Origin: Homoserinimonas sp. OAct 916
GTDB taxonomy: Bacteria > Actinomycetota > Actinomycetes > Actinomycetales > Microbacteriaceae
Length of the DNA stretch: 64,000 nucleotides
NCBI RefSeq assembly: GCF_003260275.1
Contig: NZ_QJHB01000010.1
Location: forward strand, 124,001 to 188,000
Direction: 5' to 3'
This document shows positions 18,333 through 26,287 of the stretch, in pieces. Positions within the stretch are counted from its first letter, which is position 1. Every line of letters begins with the position of its first letter. The translations under genes and the position numbers were made by a program. The notes below the pieces were generated by a model. That model worked only from the letters and a program-made list of their open reading frames with translations, did not search any database and was not told the origin of the DNA.

Positions 18333-18484
18333 GGTATCGCGAAGCGACCGTCTCGAAACCCACCCCCACACGGCGAGCGCCGCTCATAAGCCGCAAAAAT
18401 TTCAGGAGGACTGATCGCCCGGCCGCGTCACAGCCTCGCCGATGCGCTCCTCCTGAAATTTCAGGCTTCGATACCCGGCTGGGG
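18327..18484. repeat. MITE-like element with inverted ends and an internal 14-bp inverted repeat
   Basis: The left end (18327-18360) is a copy of the interspersed GGTTGAGG...CGTCTCGAAACC element. The right end, GGCTTCGATACCCGGCTGGGG, reads as its approximate inverse. Inside is a perfect 14-bp inverted repeat, 18397-18410 against 18448-18461 (AAATTTCAGGAGGA), with a 37-nt loop. The right arm also overlaps the palindrome CCTGAAATTTCAGG. The element starts inside the last codons of the preceding gene. Confidence 0.55.
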
Positions 18485-18517
18485 AAGGATTGCGCACCCG
18501 GGCGCGTTGGTGTCGCC

Positions 18518-19552
18518 ATGAAGTCGATCATCTACAGTGAAACCGGTGACCCGTCGGTCCTCCGCCTCGTCGACCGCGATGTGGTCGAGCCGGGGCCGGG
18601 CGAGGTCCGCGTGCGGCTCGTCATCTCCGGCGTGAACCCCACCGATTGGAAGTCGCGCCGCGGGTCCAGCCCCGGGGAGTCATTGCCATTCGCTGACATC
18701 GTTCCGAACCAGGACGGCGCCGGAATCATCGACGCCGTCGGGCCGGGCGTCACCGGGCTCGGCGTGGGTGACCGCGTCTGGATCACGCTCGCCGCGTACC
18801 AGTTGCAGAGCGGCGGCACGGCACAGGAGTACACGGTGCTGCCCGTCGATCGCGTGCATCCGCTTCCGGATTCCGCCAGCTTTGAGCTGGGCGCGAGCCT
18901 CGGAGTGCCGGCAGTGACGGCGCACCGGGCACTCACGGTCGCGGAGGACGGCCCATCCCGGCTGTACCCGGGGGCGCTTGACGACAAGGTCGTTCTCATC
19001 GCCGGCGGCGCAGGAGCGGTCGGGCACGCCGCCATCCAGCTCGCGCGTTGGGCGGGCGCCACCGTCATCACCACGATCAGCTCTGCGGAGAAGGCCGCGC
19101 TGGCCTCGGCTGCCGGAGCCCACCATGTCGTCAACTACACGCAAACGGATGCCGCAGACGAGATTCGCCGTATCGCCCCAGACGGTGTGGATGTCATCGT
19201 CGAAGTGGCCCCGGCCCCGAATGCGCAGCTCAATCTCGCCATCGCTCGAAACCACGCCACGATCGCGGTCTACGCCAACAACGGCGGAGACATCATGACC
19301 CTCGATGTACGCAAACACTTCAGTCTCAACGTGCGCTACCAATTCCTGCTGCTCTACACGGTCGGCCGGCAGGCGTTGGACGCCGCGGTCGCCGACGTCA
19401 CCGCGGCCGTGCGCGACGGCGCACTGGAGGTCGGCGAGCAGACGGGCCTGCCGTTGCACCGGTTCGACCTCGCACAAACCGCTGAGGCGCACGCTGCGGT
19501 GGAGGACGGCGCCGTCGGCAAGGTGCTCATCGAGGTCACCGCCGTTCAGTAG
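18518..19552 (+). CDS. NADPH:quinone reductase, zinc-less MDR family
   Basis: A 344-aa medium-chain dehydrogenase/reductase of the quinone oxidoreductase type. The N-terminal GroES-like half has the GPGEVRVRLVISGVNPTDWK motif near residue 25 and the NQDGAGIIDAVGPGV loop near 65. The NADPH-binding VLIAGGAGAVGHAAIQLARW near 155 is the Rossmann glycine motif. The catalytic and structural zinc cysteines of alcohol dehydrogenases are absent. It reduces quinones or enones with NADPH; the exact substrate is not indicated. The start is the ATG at 18518, just after the repeat element. Confidence 0.85.
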   Translation: MKSIIYSETGDPSVLRLVDRDVVEPGPGEVRVRLVISGVNPTDWKSRRGSSPGESLPFADIVPNQDGAGIIDAVGPGVTGLGVGDRVWITLAAYQLQSGGTAQEYTVLPVDRVHPLPDSASFELGASLGVPAVTAHRALTVAEDGPSRLYPGALDDKVVLIAGGAGAVGHAAIQLARWAGATVITTISSAEKAALASAAGAHHVVNYTQTDAADEIRRIAPDGVDVIVEVAPAPNAQLNLAIARNHATIAVYANNGGDIMTLDVRKHFSLNVRYQFLLLYTVGRQALDAAVADVTAAVRDGALEVGEQTGLPLHRFDLAQTAEAHAAVEDGAVGKVLIEVTAVQ

Positions 19553-19808
19553 ATCGTGCCGGGCCAGCGCCCAGACCAATCAGCCCGACCCGCCGAGCGG
19601 ATACGACACCGTCCGGTCCTGAGGTCAGTGGCTGAAGCCAATCAGCTGAGCACCGCGATGAGCCGGCCTCGCGCGGCAAGCCAGCGTAGCCGACAGTGGT
19701 CACCGCATGCACCTTCAGAGTCTTCTGACGCACCTCCCAGTCTGTGCAGCCGCACTCCGCCTACGCTGAGGATTCAGCCCACCGGAAATAGGGATATAGG
19801 GAGTGACG

Positions 19809-20408
19809 ATGAGCTGCCGAACCAGCGTGTTGATCACGGCGAGCGCGTGCCTCGCACTGGTCCTGGCCGGCTGCACCACCGCCGACCCGCCGCCGCCCGC
19901 ACCCGACCAGAAGAACGAGCTGACCGCCACCGGAACCGTGATCGATGACGGTGACCGCGACAACGTCTTGCTGTGCATGCAGGTACTCGAGTCGTACCCG
20001 CCCCAGTGCGCCGGCGGAGTGGTGCTGGACGGTTGGAGCTGGGATGGCCTCGATGAGACGACATCCGAGCACGCGAATGATGTGCGCTGGGGTCTCTACC
20101 AGGTGTTCGGCACTTATCACGGTGAGACGCTGACACTCACCCGCCCTCCCGTGGTGGCCGATATGGTTCCGGATCCGGACGAACAGGCCGATCCGACAGG
20201 GTCGCGCAGCGATGCCGAGTTGGCACAGATCGAGCAGGTGGTCAGAGACAAGCAGCCGTATGTGTTGACCACGACTCGGGGCGACGGGATCCTGCTCGTG
20301 ACAGCGAGCTACGATGACGGCACGCTGCAGCGCGAGTTCGATGACGAGTTCGGGCCGGATGCGGTCGCCGTGACCTCCTGGATGCAACCCGCGAACGCCG
20401 GCGACTGA
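19809..20408 (+). CDS. Putative lipoprotein of unknown function
   Basis: A 199-aa exported protein. The N-terminus is a lipoprotein signal: hydrophobic stretch then lipobox LAGC, with Cys at about residue 22, so it should be anchored to the outer face of the membrane. A Pro-rich spacer follows, then an acidic domain with two further cysteines (VLLCMQVLESYPPQCAGG). No known catalytic motif is recognised. The ATG at 19809 is preferred over the GTG at 19803 because of spacing from an AGGGAG site. The 256 bp upstream show nothing recognisable. Confidence 0.65.
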   Translation: MSCRTSVLITASACLALVLAGCTTADPPPPAPDQKNELTATGTVIDDGDRDNVLLCMQVLESYPPQCAGGVVLDGWSWDGLDETTSEHANDVRWGLYQVFGTYHGETLTLTRPPVVADMVPDPDEQADPTGSRSDAELAQIEQVVRDKQPYVLTTTRGDGILLVTASYDDGTLQREFDDEFGPDAVAVTSWMQPANAGD

Positions 20409-20675
20409 AAGCCCGTCAACACCCCGCCCCCGAGCGCTCACCCCGGGGACGACCCACATCGTCGTCCTGATAAAACCGTCCGCACACAACTCTAGAAAAC
20501 GCTCTACCACATCCGGTGCTCTGGGGGTACTCTACGCGTATCGGTGCGCCCGCACCGAGCCAGAGCGGATACCCGAACCGCCCAGACGCACGTCGCTGCA
20601 GTAGATCGCCCAAGTGGATTGCGCGTCCCCGATCGGGGCCCGCCGAGGCGCACGCAAGTCCAAGGGAGTACCTCC

Positions 20676-21839
20676 GTGAAGAATAGATTCGTCGTCGCAG
20701 CCCTGTGCGCGACGGCACTCGTGTCGGTCGGCTTCGCCGCCCCTGCATCCGCGGCCAGCACCACCGTGTCGCAGCATGCTTTCACGCCCAAGATGTCGAC
20801 CGTGGCCGACCATCTGTTCGCCCCGCTCAGCGTCGCAGTGGACGGCGGCGGAAACGCGTTCGTCGCACAAAGCTTCATCGGCGAATTGACCAAGGTGACG
20901 AAGAAGGGCCAGAAGTCGACGGTTGTGTCGGCCCCCGGCTGGGAGATCGGCGCCGTGTCTGAGCGCTCCGGGAACGTCTATTTCGCAAAGAACAAGCAGG
21001 AGGAGGGCAAGGGATACCTGATGGTACTGTCACGTAACGGTGCAGTACGTCAGCTGGCTGATATCGGTGCTTTCGAGGCGGCCAATAATCCCGATCAGGT
21101 CAATTCCTACGGGTTCGTCGGGCTGGCTCAGGATTGTTTGGACCAGTTTGACCCGAACAGTGAGATGGGGCCCCCCACTTACACCGGAATCGTGGACACA
21201 CATCCGTACGCGTCAGTAGCCACGAAGCAGGGTGTTTACGTGGCGGATGCTGCGGGCAACGCCATCTTGAAAGTCGACTACAAGGGCAACGTCTCGACGG
21301 TTGCGGTCATGCCGCCCACCCCGCCGATCGTCGCTTCGCAGGAAATGGCCGACGCGCTGGGGTTGCCTGCGTGCGCGGTCGGTCAGAAGTACTGGTTCGA
21401 GTCGGTGCCGACCGACGTTGAGGTGGGTCCCCACGGTTGGCTCTACGTGACCTCCCTGCCGGGCGGCCCGGAAGACGCCAGTATGGGCGCCCGCGGTGCC
21501 GTCTACAAGGTGAACCCCTACACCGGAAAGGTTGTTTCGGTTGCGTCCGGCTTCGTCGGTGCCACTGACCTCGCCGTGGATGCCCGAACCGGAGTCATGC
21601 TGGTGACCGAATTGTTCGGCGGCAAGGACGGCACCGGCCAGGTCTCGCTGGTACTGCCCTGGATGAAGAAGGCCGTCAGCTCAGTGGCGGTGTCGTCCCC
21701 GGCGGCAATCGAGTTCTCAAACGGCAAGGTCTACGTGACGACGGATGCCTTTGTGCCAGACGCCAACGGCGCCCCGCAGGCGATCGGCAAGCTGGTGGTG
21801 GTCAATCCAAGCAGCATGTTCCACAACATGCGCTGGTAG
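20676..21839 (+). CDS. Secreted ScyD/ScyE-like beta-propeller protein
   Basis: A 387-aa protein with a cleavable signal peptide ending ASA near residue 28. The mature part has repeated strand-turn motifs (PLSVAVDGGGNAFVAQ, YASVATKQGVYVADAAGNAILKV, ATDLAVDARTGVMLVTELF) typical of NHL/ScyD-ScyE beta-propellers. Proteins of this family were named from scytonemin clusters, but in actinobacteria they occur without that pathway and their role is unknown. It starts at a GTG at 20676 after an AGGGAG site. Confidence 0.72.
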   Translation: MKNRFVVAALCATALVSVGFAAPASAASTTVSQHAFTPKMSTVADHLFAPLSVAVDGGGNAFVAQSFIGELTKVTKKGQKSTVVSAPGWEIGAVSERSGNVYFAKNKQEEGKGYLMVLSRNGAVRQLADIGAFEAANNPDQVNSYGFVGLAQDCLDQFDPNSEMGPPTYTGIVDTHPYASVATKQGVYVADAAGNAILKVDYKGNVSTVAVMPPTPPIVASQEMADALGLPACAVGQKYWFESVPTDVEVGPHGWLYVTSLPGGPEDASMGARGAVYKVNPYTGKVVSVASGFVGATDLAVDARTGVMLVTELFGGKDGTGQVSLVLPWMKKAVSSVAVSSPAAIEFSNGKVYVTTDAFVPDANGAPQAIGKLVVVNPSSMFHNMRW

Positions 21840-21856
21840 CCGCGTTCCTCCACGGG

Positions 21857-21907
21857 GTGCGCACGTCCCGTCCTTCCCGCTCACTGGGAAGAACCGGACG
21901 TGCGCAC
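21857..21907. terminator. Bidirectional terminator hairpin
   Basis: A perfect 12-bp stem (GTGCGCACGTCC at 21857-21868 against GGACGTGCGCAC at 21896-21907) with a second inner TTCCC/GGGAA pairing. It lies between two convergent genes, the position expected for a shared terminator. There is no U-tract, which is common in high-GC actinobacteria. Confidence 0.7.
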
Positions 21908-21933
21908 TCACACGCTGCTGGCGCGGTATTTCG

Positions 21934-23250
21934 TCAGCAGGACTTCAGCTTCTTCACGCCGTCGGTGAGCACCCCGGTGCCCCCCAGCAGATTCACTCGG
22001 TTGACCGGCCCGTTCAGGATGTCGGTGCGGATCGATGTCGGGATGCACGTGCGCTGCACCACATAGAGCGGCGCCTTCTTGGCCCCGGCGACGGCAGCAC
22101 CGGCCAGGGCATCTGGGAAGCCGAATCCGGTGGCGACGTAGGCGGTGTTCGCCTTCCCTGCTAGGGCCTTGTTCAGCTTCTGGCTGGTGCTGAACCGGTC
22201 GTTGCCGGCAACCCGGGTCACGCCGAACGAGGAGAGGGAGTTCTGTATCCCCTCGGTCACCACGCCGGCACCACCGGCGATGATGGTCTTCTTCACCTTG
22301 AGCTTGGTCAAGAGATCTTTGGTGGCCTTGTCGATCGACTTCGCCTTGCCGTTCACCAGGATGACCGGCGCGCCCGCGGCCCCGGCCGGGGCAGACGCGG
22401 AGAGGGCATCCGGGTAGTCCGAACCGGTCGCGATATATGCCGTTGTTGCCGTGGCGAATGCCGCCTGGGCGATGGCTCGCGCCGTGGCGTATCGGTCATT
22501 GCCAGACCTGCGCACCGTGTTCGTCACAATTTTCTTGACCTGGTCGAACGTCTTCGCTGAGATAGCCCCGGTTCCGCCGACGACGACGACCTTGGTGGGC
22601 TTCAGCCGCTTGATCTCGTTCGCGATCGCCGTGGGCAGCGACCCGCGTGTGGTCAGCAGCAACGGACCGCCCTCCTTGGCGGCAGCGGGCGCGGCGGCCA
22701 GGGCGTCGGGGTAATCGGAACCCGTGGCCAAATAGACGACCTTGGCCGTCGTGGGGTAGCCAGACTTCGAGACCGCGATCGCGGTCGAGTAGCGATCGTC
22801 ACCGGCGATGCGGCTGGTCACGGGGAGCGGCGCCGGACCCGCGCTCTTCAGCGTGACGGAAATGTCTCCTGCGCAGCCTGCGTAAAAGTTTTTATAGTAG
22901 ACGCTCGCCGTGCCGTTGCTGGCGATTGTTCCTGAAATGGATTCTCCATCGATCTTCTTCGAGAAACCACCGGCGGTGTCCACTGGAACCGGGGTGTCCC
23001 AATAGGCGGCGCCAAATCCGGGCGATGTCCCGCAGCTGTAGTAGTACCAGGCGTTGAAGTAGGTCACTTTTCCGTCTGCCGACACCTCGAGTACAGTCTC
23101 GTAACCGTTTGCGGTCCCGGTGTACTTACCAGCGAACGGGGATGCGGCGTGGGCGGGCTCAGCCGAGACAATGCCCAGGCCCAGGATGACGGCGAGCGAC
23201 ATGACCAGCGCGGAGATGATCGAATAGGGGTTTCGTCGTGTGGCGGTCAT
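21934..23250 (-). CDS. Secreted protein with three cell wall binding repeat 2 domains
   Basis: A 438-aa exported protein. After a signal peptide ending AHA there is an N-terminal domain of about 100 residues (Cys pair, Tyr-rich), then three CWB2-type repeats beginning SRIAGDDRYSTAIAVS, VRRSGNDRYATARAIA and TRVAGNDRFSTSQKLN. Each repeat continues into a YxATGxxxPDAL motif and a VVGGTGAI-like strand. Such repeats anchor proteins non-covalently to the wall. The ATG at 23250 follows AAGGAG; an in-frame start at 23298 has no such site. The N-terminal domain is not recognised. Confidence 0.85.
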   Translation of the reverse strand: MTATRRNPYSIISALVMSLAVILGLGIVSAEPAHAASPFAGKYTGTANGYETVLEVSADGKVTYFNAWYYYSCGTSPGFGAAYWDTPVPVDTAGGFSKKIDGESISGTIASNGTASVYYKNFYAGCAGDISVTLKSAGPAPLPVTSRIAGDDRYSTAIAVSKSGYPTTAKVVYLATGSDYPDALAAAPAAAKEGGPLLLTTRGSLPTAIANEIKRLKPTKVVVVGGTGAISAKTFDQVKKIVTNTVRRSGNDRYATARAIAQAAFATATTAYIATGSDYPDALSASAPAGAAGAPVILVNGKAKSIDKATKDLLTKLKVKKTIIAGGAGVVTEGIQNSLSSFGVTRVAGNDRFSTSQKLNKALAGKANTAYVATGFGFPDALAGAAVAGAKKAPLYVVQRTCIPTSIRTDILNGPVNRVNLLGGTGVLTDGVKKLKSC

Positions 23251-23434
23251 CGGCGAGTGTGCTCCTTGCTTCGTTGCAGAGGCCGCCGTGCGCGGCATGC
23301 GTCACCCTATCCCCCAGTCGGGGGGTACCGCAACTGCACACTGGGCCGCTGACCGGGAGTTTCACCGGCACCGGCCGATCGGGAGAACGCGAATCCGGAG
23401 CGTCCAGCGCCCAGGACGGGTGGTGCGAACGGCC

Positions 23435-23590
23435 TCACACGCACTCGAACATGGCAGGAGGCACGCATCGCAGGCGCTGGGCGCCGATGACCTCCTCCTG
23501 CTCGCGCGGCTCGAGCTCGACGTCGGCGCAGGGGTACCGGCACTGCACGACTTCGCACGCTCGCGCGGGCATCCTTGCAAGAATGGACAC
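23435..23590 (-). CDS. Possible small cysteine-rich ORF (51 aa)
   Basis: A short open frame in the 360-bp gap between divergent genes. From a GTG at 23590 (AAGGG 4-5 nt upstream) or an ATG at 23572, it encodes a 45- to 51-aa acidic peptide with five cysteines: CEVVQCRYPC near the middle, and RC...FEC at the end, separated by a Glu-rich helix-like stretch. Its composition differs from random high-GC reading frames, but I recognise no family. The rest of this gap holds only a CCCCC/GGGGG hairpin near 23310. Confidence 0.25.
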   Translation of the reverse strand: MSILARMPARACEVVQCRYPCADVELEPREQEEVIGAQRLRCVPPAMFECV

Positions 23591-23613
23591 CAAACCCTTG
23601 GAGGACACGCTCG

Positions 23614-24723
23614 ATGACGACCTCGTTGAACTATGAGCCGCTCAGGTCTTCAGTGGACGCCGAGCACGTCGACCGCCGGCGTCGCGAGGCCGAGGCTGCC
23701 GGGTTCACCCACCGACCACAGCTCTGGCTCGTCGTCATCCTGACAGTGTGGGTGGCCATCGCTGTCTACACCTGTTTCGTCCTTCTCCGAGAAGCGGCGA
23801 AGTTCGCCGGAGTCAACTTGAGCGGCGGCGAACCGGTCGCAGTGACCTTCCTGGTATTTCTCACACTCGCGTTGACCGGAACGCTGGCGCTGATCAGTGT
23901 TTTCGTCTATCGCGTGCTGTTTGCGAAATCGCCGTGGGAGCGGTGGCTGCGCCTTGAGCGGTTCGCGGCCGCGAATGGTCTCGAGTTCGGCACGGGGGCA
24001 CCGAATCCGGGGTTTCCCGGCGCTATCTTCATCGTCGGTGATGACCGCACCGTGCAGGAGCATCTCTTTCGCGCCGACACCCACTCCCCCGATATCGGCA
24101 ACTTTCGCTTCTCCACCGGCGCCGGTCGCGGCACGGTCACGCATACCTGGGGGTACGTTGCGACCCGGCTCAACCGGATGCTTCCGCACATGCTTCTCGA
24201 TGCGACGGCCAACGACACGCGGCGCACGCTGCCGGTCCGGCTGACTGACGGCCAGACGCTCTCGCTCGAAGGCGACTTCGATGATCACTTCACCTTGTAC
24301 TGCCCCGAGGGGTACGAACGAGATGCCCTGTATATCTTCACGCCCGACCTGATGGCGCTGCTCATCGACGAGTCATCGACCCTCGACGTCGAGATCGTTG
24401 ACGACTGGATGTTCTTCTATTCGGCGAAAGAGTTCGAGCTCGCCGATCCGAAGGTACTCGGCCGGATCTTCCGCATTCTGGATGTCGTTGCGCAGAAGAC
24501 CCTCAGTCGCACCGACCTGTATGCCGATTCGAGAATGAACCCGGTGGCGAGTTTTGTTCTTGGCCCAGACGGCAGGCAGATCAGCGGCCGGATGTCGGTG
24601 AATGAGGTTGCGCCCGAGGGAAGGCGCCTCGCGCGGGTGCGCCCGATGTCCCGCGCTGTGGTCATCGCAATCCTCGCCGTGTTCTGGGTGGTGCCGATCG
24701 CACTGCTGGTGGCGTTCGCCTAG
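23614..24723 (+). CDS. Membrane protein of unknown function
   Basis: A 369-aa protein with two N-terminal membrane helices (about residues 37-58 and 77-102), a large cytoplasmic or periplasmic domain of about 220 residues, and a C-terminal helix (about 343-366). The middle domain has strand-rich segments (GNFRFSTGAGRGTVTHTWGY; GDFDDHFTLYCPEGYERDAL) and no catalytic motif I recognise. The ATG at 23614 follows a GGAGG site. The next gene starts 11 bp downstream, so the two probably form an operon. Confidence 0.65.
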   Translation: MTTSLNYEPLRSSVDAEHVDRRRREAEAAGFTHRPQLWLVVILTVWVAIAVYTCFVLLREAAKFAGVNLSGGEPVAVTFLVFLTLALTGTLALISVFVYRVLFAKSPWERWLRLERFAAANGLEFGTGAPNPGFPGAIFIVGDDRTVQEHLFRADTHSPDIGNFRFSTGAGRGTVTHTWGYVATRLNRMLPHMLLDATANDTRRTLPVRLTDGQTLSLEGDFDDHFTLYCPEGYERDALYIFTPDLMALLIDESSTLDVEIVDDWMFFYSAKEFELADPKVLGRIFRILDVVAQKTLSRTDLYADSRMNPVASFVLGPDGRQISGRMSVNEVAPEGRRLARVRPMSRAVVIAILAVFWVVPIALLVAFA

Positions 24724-24733
24724 GCTGGGCGGC

Positions 24734-25402
24734 ATGAACTTTCAGGATCCGACCGCGAACCCCAACCATGCCATCGACCCCGATGTGGTGATGTGGGACC
24801 GTGACCCGGAGGAACGCGGCGGCAAACCGTTGCTCGTCATGATGCACGGTCTGGGCAGCCACGAGGGCGACCTGTTCGGTCTGAACCGGTTTCTCCCTGA
24901 TGACCTCGTGGTCGCCTCCCTGCGGGCGCCGTTGGGCTATGGCGGTGGTTATGCCTGGTTCCAATCGGGCGCGCAGTCCAGCACTGCTGGCACCAATCTG
25001 CTGGACGCCTCGGTGCAGGCGGTGCTGGACTGGATCGACGGCCTCGAGGTGACCCCCACCGGAATCGGCCTGATGGGCTTTTCCCAGGGCGGCTGCATGG
25101 CGCCGCAACTGATCCGCGAGGCACCCGAACGCTTCGACTACGCGTTGCAATTGAGCGGCTTCGTCGCCGATGCCGACCATCCGGGTGACGCTGCGCTGGC
25201 CGCCCGCGAGCCGCGGATGCCCGTGTTCTGGGCCCACGGCGACCAGGATCAGGTGATCGGCGCCGACGCCGTCGAACAAACCGGGCACTGGCTTACCGAG
25301 CACACCGCGGTCGAGGCGCACCGGTACCCGATGGCGCACACCGTCAGCCAGCCGGAGCTCGCCGACCTGGTCGACTTCGTCACGGCGCAGCTTCAGCGCT
25401 GA
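24734..25402 (+). CDS. Alpha/beta hydrolase, carboxylesterase/phospholipase type
   Basis: A 222-aa serine hydrolase of the carboxylesterase/LYPLA-like group. The nucleophile elbow is GFSQGG near residue 119. The acid is in the HGDQDQVIG segment near 175, and the catalytic histidine in RYPMAHTVSQPE near 203. The early LLVMMHGLGSHEGDLFGL carries the oxyanion-hole HG motif. It probably hydrolyses short-chain or acyl esters. Translationally close to the preceding membrane protein gene. Confidence 0.83.
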   Translation: MNFQDPTANPNHAIDPDVVMWDRDPEERGGKPLLVMMHGLGSHEGDLFGLNRFLPDDLVVASLRAPLGYGGGYAWFQSGAQSSTAGTNLLDASVQAVLDWIDGLEVTPTGIGLMGFSQGGCMAPQLIREAPERFDYALQLSGFVADADHPGDAALAAREPRMPVFWAHGDQDQVIGADAVEQTGHWLTEHTAVEAHRYPMAHTVSQPELADLVDFVTAQLQR

Positions 25403-25522
25403 GCTCGACTCTTACTCCTGCTCCCCTTCGCTCATACCGAACGCGTCTCTCCCCGGCGCCCGAAAACGAACACCCGGGCGCGGTAGAAACCGCGGGTTGG
25501 TCAAGGGACCCGTCATATTGTT

Positions 25523-25554
25523 GGATTGTAAGACAATCCTTCATCCCCTACAAT
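25523..25554 (+). promoter_or_regulatory. GntR-type operator and promoter of the regulator gene
   Basis: A perfect 17-bp palindrome GGATTGTAAGACAATCC (25523-25539) contains TTGTAAGACAA, fitting the FCD-GntR consensus TNGTNNNACNA. TTGTAA at 25526 could serve as -35 and TACAAT at 25549-25554 as -10, with a 17-bp spacer. Transcription would then begin at or near the ATG at 25561, making a leaderless mRNA. A repressor bound here would cover the -35 region, suggesting autoregulation. Confidence 0.6.
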
Positions 25555-25560
25555 GGGCAA

Positions 25561-26226
25561 ATGCAAGGGTTATCCAAAATGCCACTTCAGCGTGTGAGTT
25601 CTGCCGAGCAGGTACGTGACCACATCACCACATTGATCCTCAACGGAGAGCTCAAGCCCGGAACCGCGCTCCGAGAGACAGCCATCGCAACCAGCCTCGG
25701 GGTGTCACGCAACACCGTTCGCGAGGCGGTGCTTCTGCTGGGCCACAGCCGCTTGATCCGCCATGAGATGCATCGCGGCGCCGTCATCGCCGAGCCCACC
25801 AAAGATGCCCTCGTCAACCTTTATGACGCACGCCGCGGTCTCGAAGTCGGCGCCGCTTCGGTTGAGGCGAGCGACGACGTCGTTGCAGGACTGAAACAGG
25901 CTCTCATCGATCTCGAAGCCGCCGCAGAAAGTGGAAACGACCGGGACATCGTCGCCAAAGACCTGGCGTTCCACGCAGCCACCGTGCGCAATCTCGCCAG
26001 TACCCGAATCGACAACTTCTATTCAGGGCTCGCCGTTGAACTCTCCTTCTACCTGGGCAGCCTGGCGGCGTCACGACTCGACTATGCCGAAGATGAATTC
26101 TTCCTTGAAGAGCATCGCCGCATCTACCTTGCGATTGCCGCGCGAGACACCGAGACGGCGGTTCGATACGTGCGCGAGCACCTCGACGAAACCATTCGTC
26201 GCCTGCAACGCCGCCTGGAGTCCTGA
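25561..26226 (+). CDS. GntR family regulator, FCD (FadR) subfamily
   Basis: A 221-aa transcription factor. The N-terminal winged helix includes EQVRDHITTLILNGELKPGT and the recognition helix SLGVSRNTVREAVLLL near residue 50. The C-terminal all-helical FCD ligand-binding domain has the metal-site pattern with D-x-x-FH (DLAFHAATV near 137) and a late histidine (EEHRRIYLAI). Such regulators usually respond to small carboxylic acids. It adjoins a decarboxylase gene on the opposite strand and an importer; matching operator sequences in front of all three units suggest it controls them. Confidence 0.88.
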   Translation: MQGLSKMPLQRVSSAEQVRDHITTLILNGELKPGTALRETAIATSLGVSRNTVREAVLLLGHSRLIRHEMHRGAVIAEPTKDALVNLYDARRGLEVGAASVEASDDVVAGLKQALIDLEAAAESGNDRDIVAKDLAFHAATVRNLASTRIDNFYSGLAVELSFYLGSLAASRLDYAEDEFFLEEHRRIYLAIAARDTETAVRYVREHLDETIRRLQRRLES

Positions 26227-26287
26227 GCGCGGGCTCGAACAGCGCCTGCAGACACGGCCCCCGTCGCGCGGAGTGGTGCAGGTCGGA

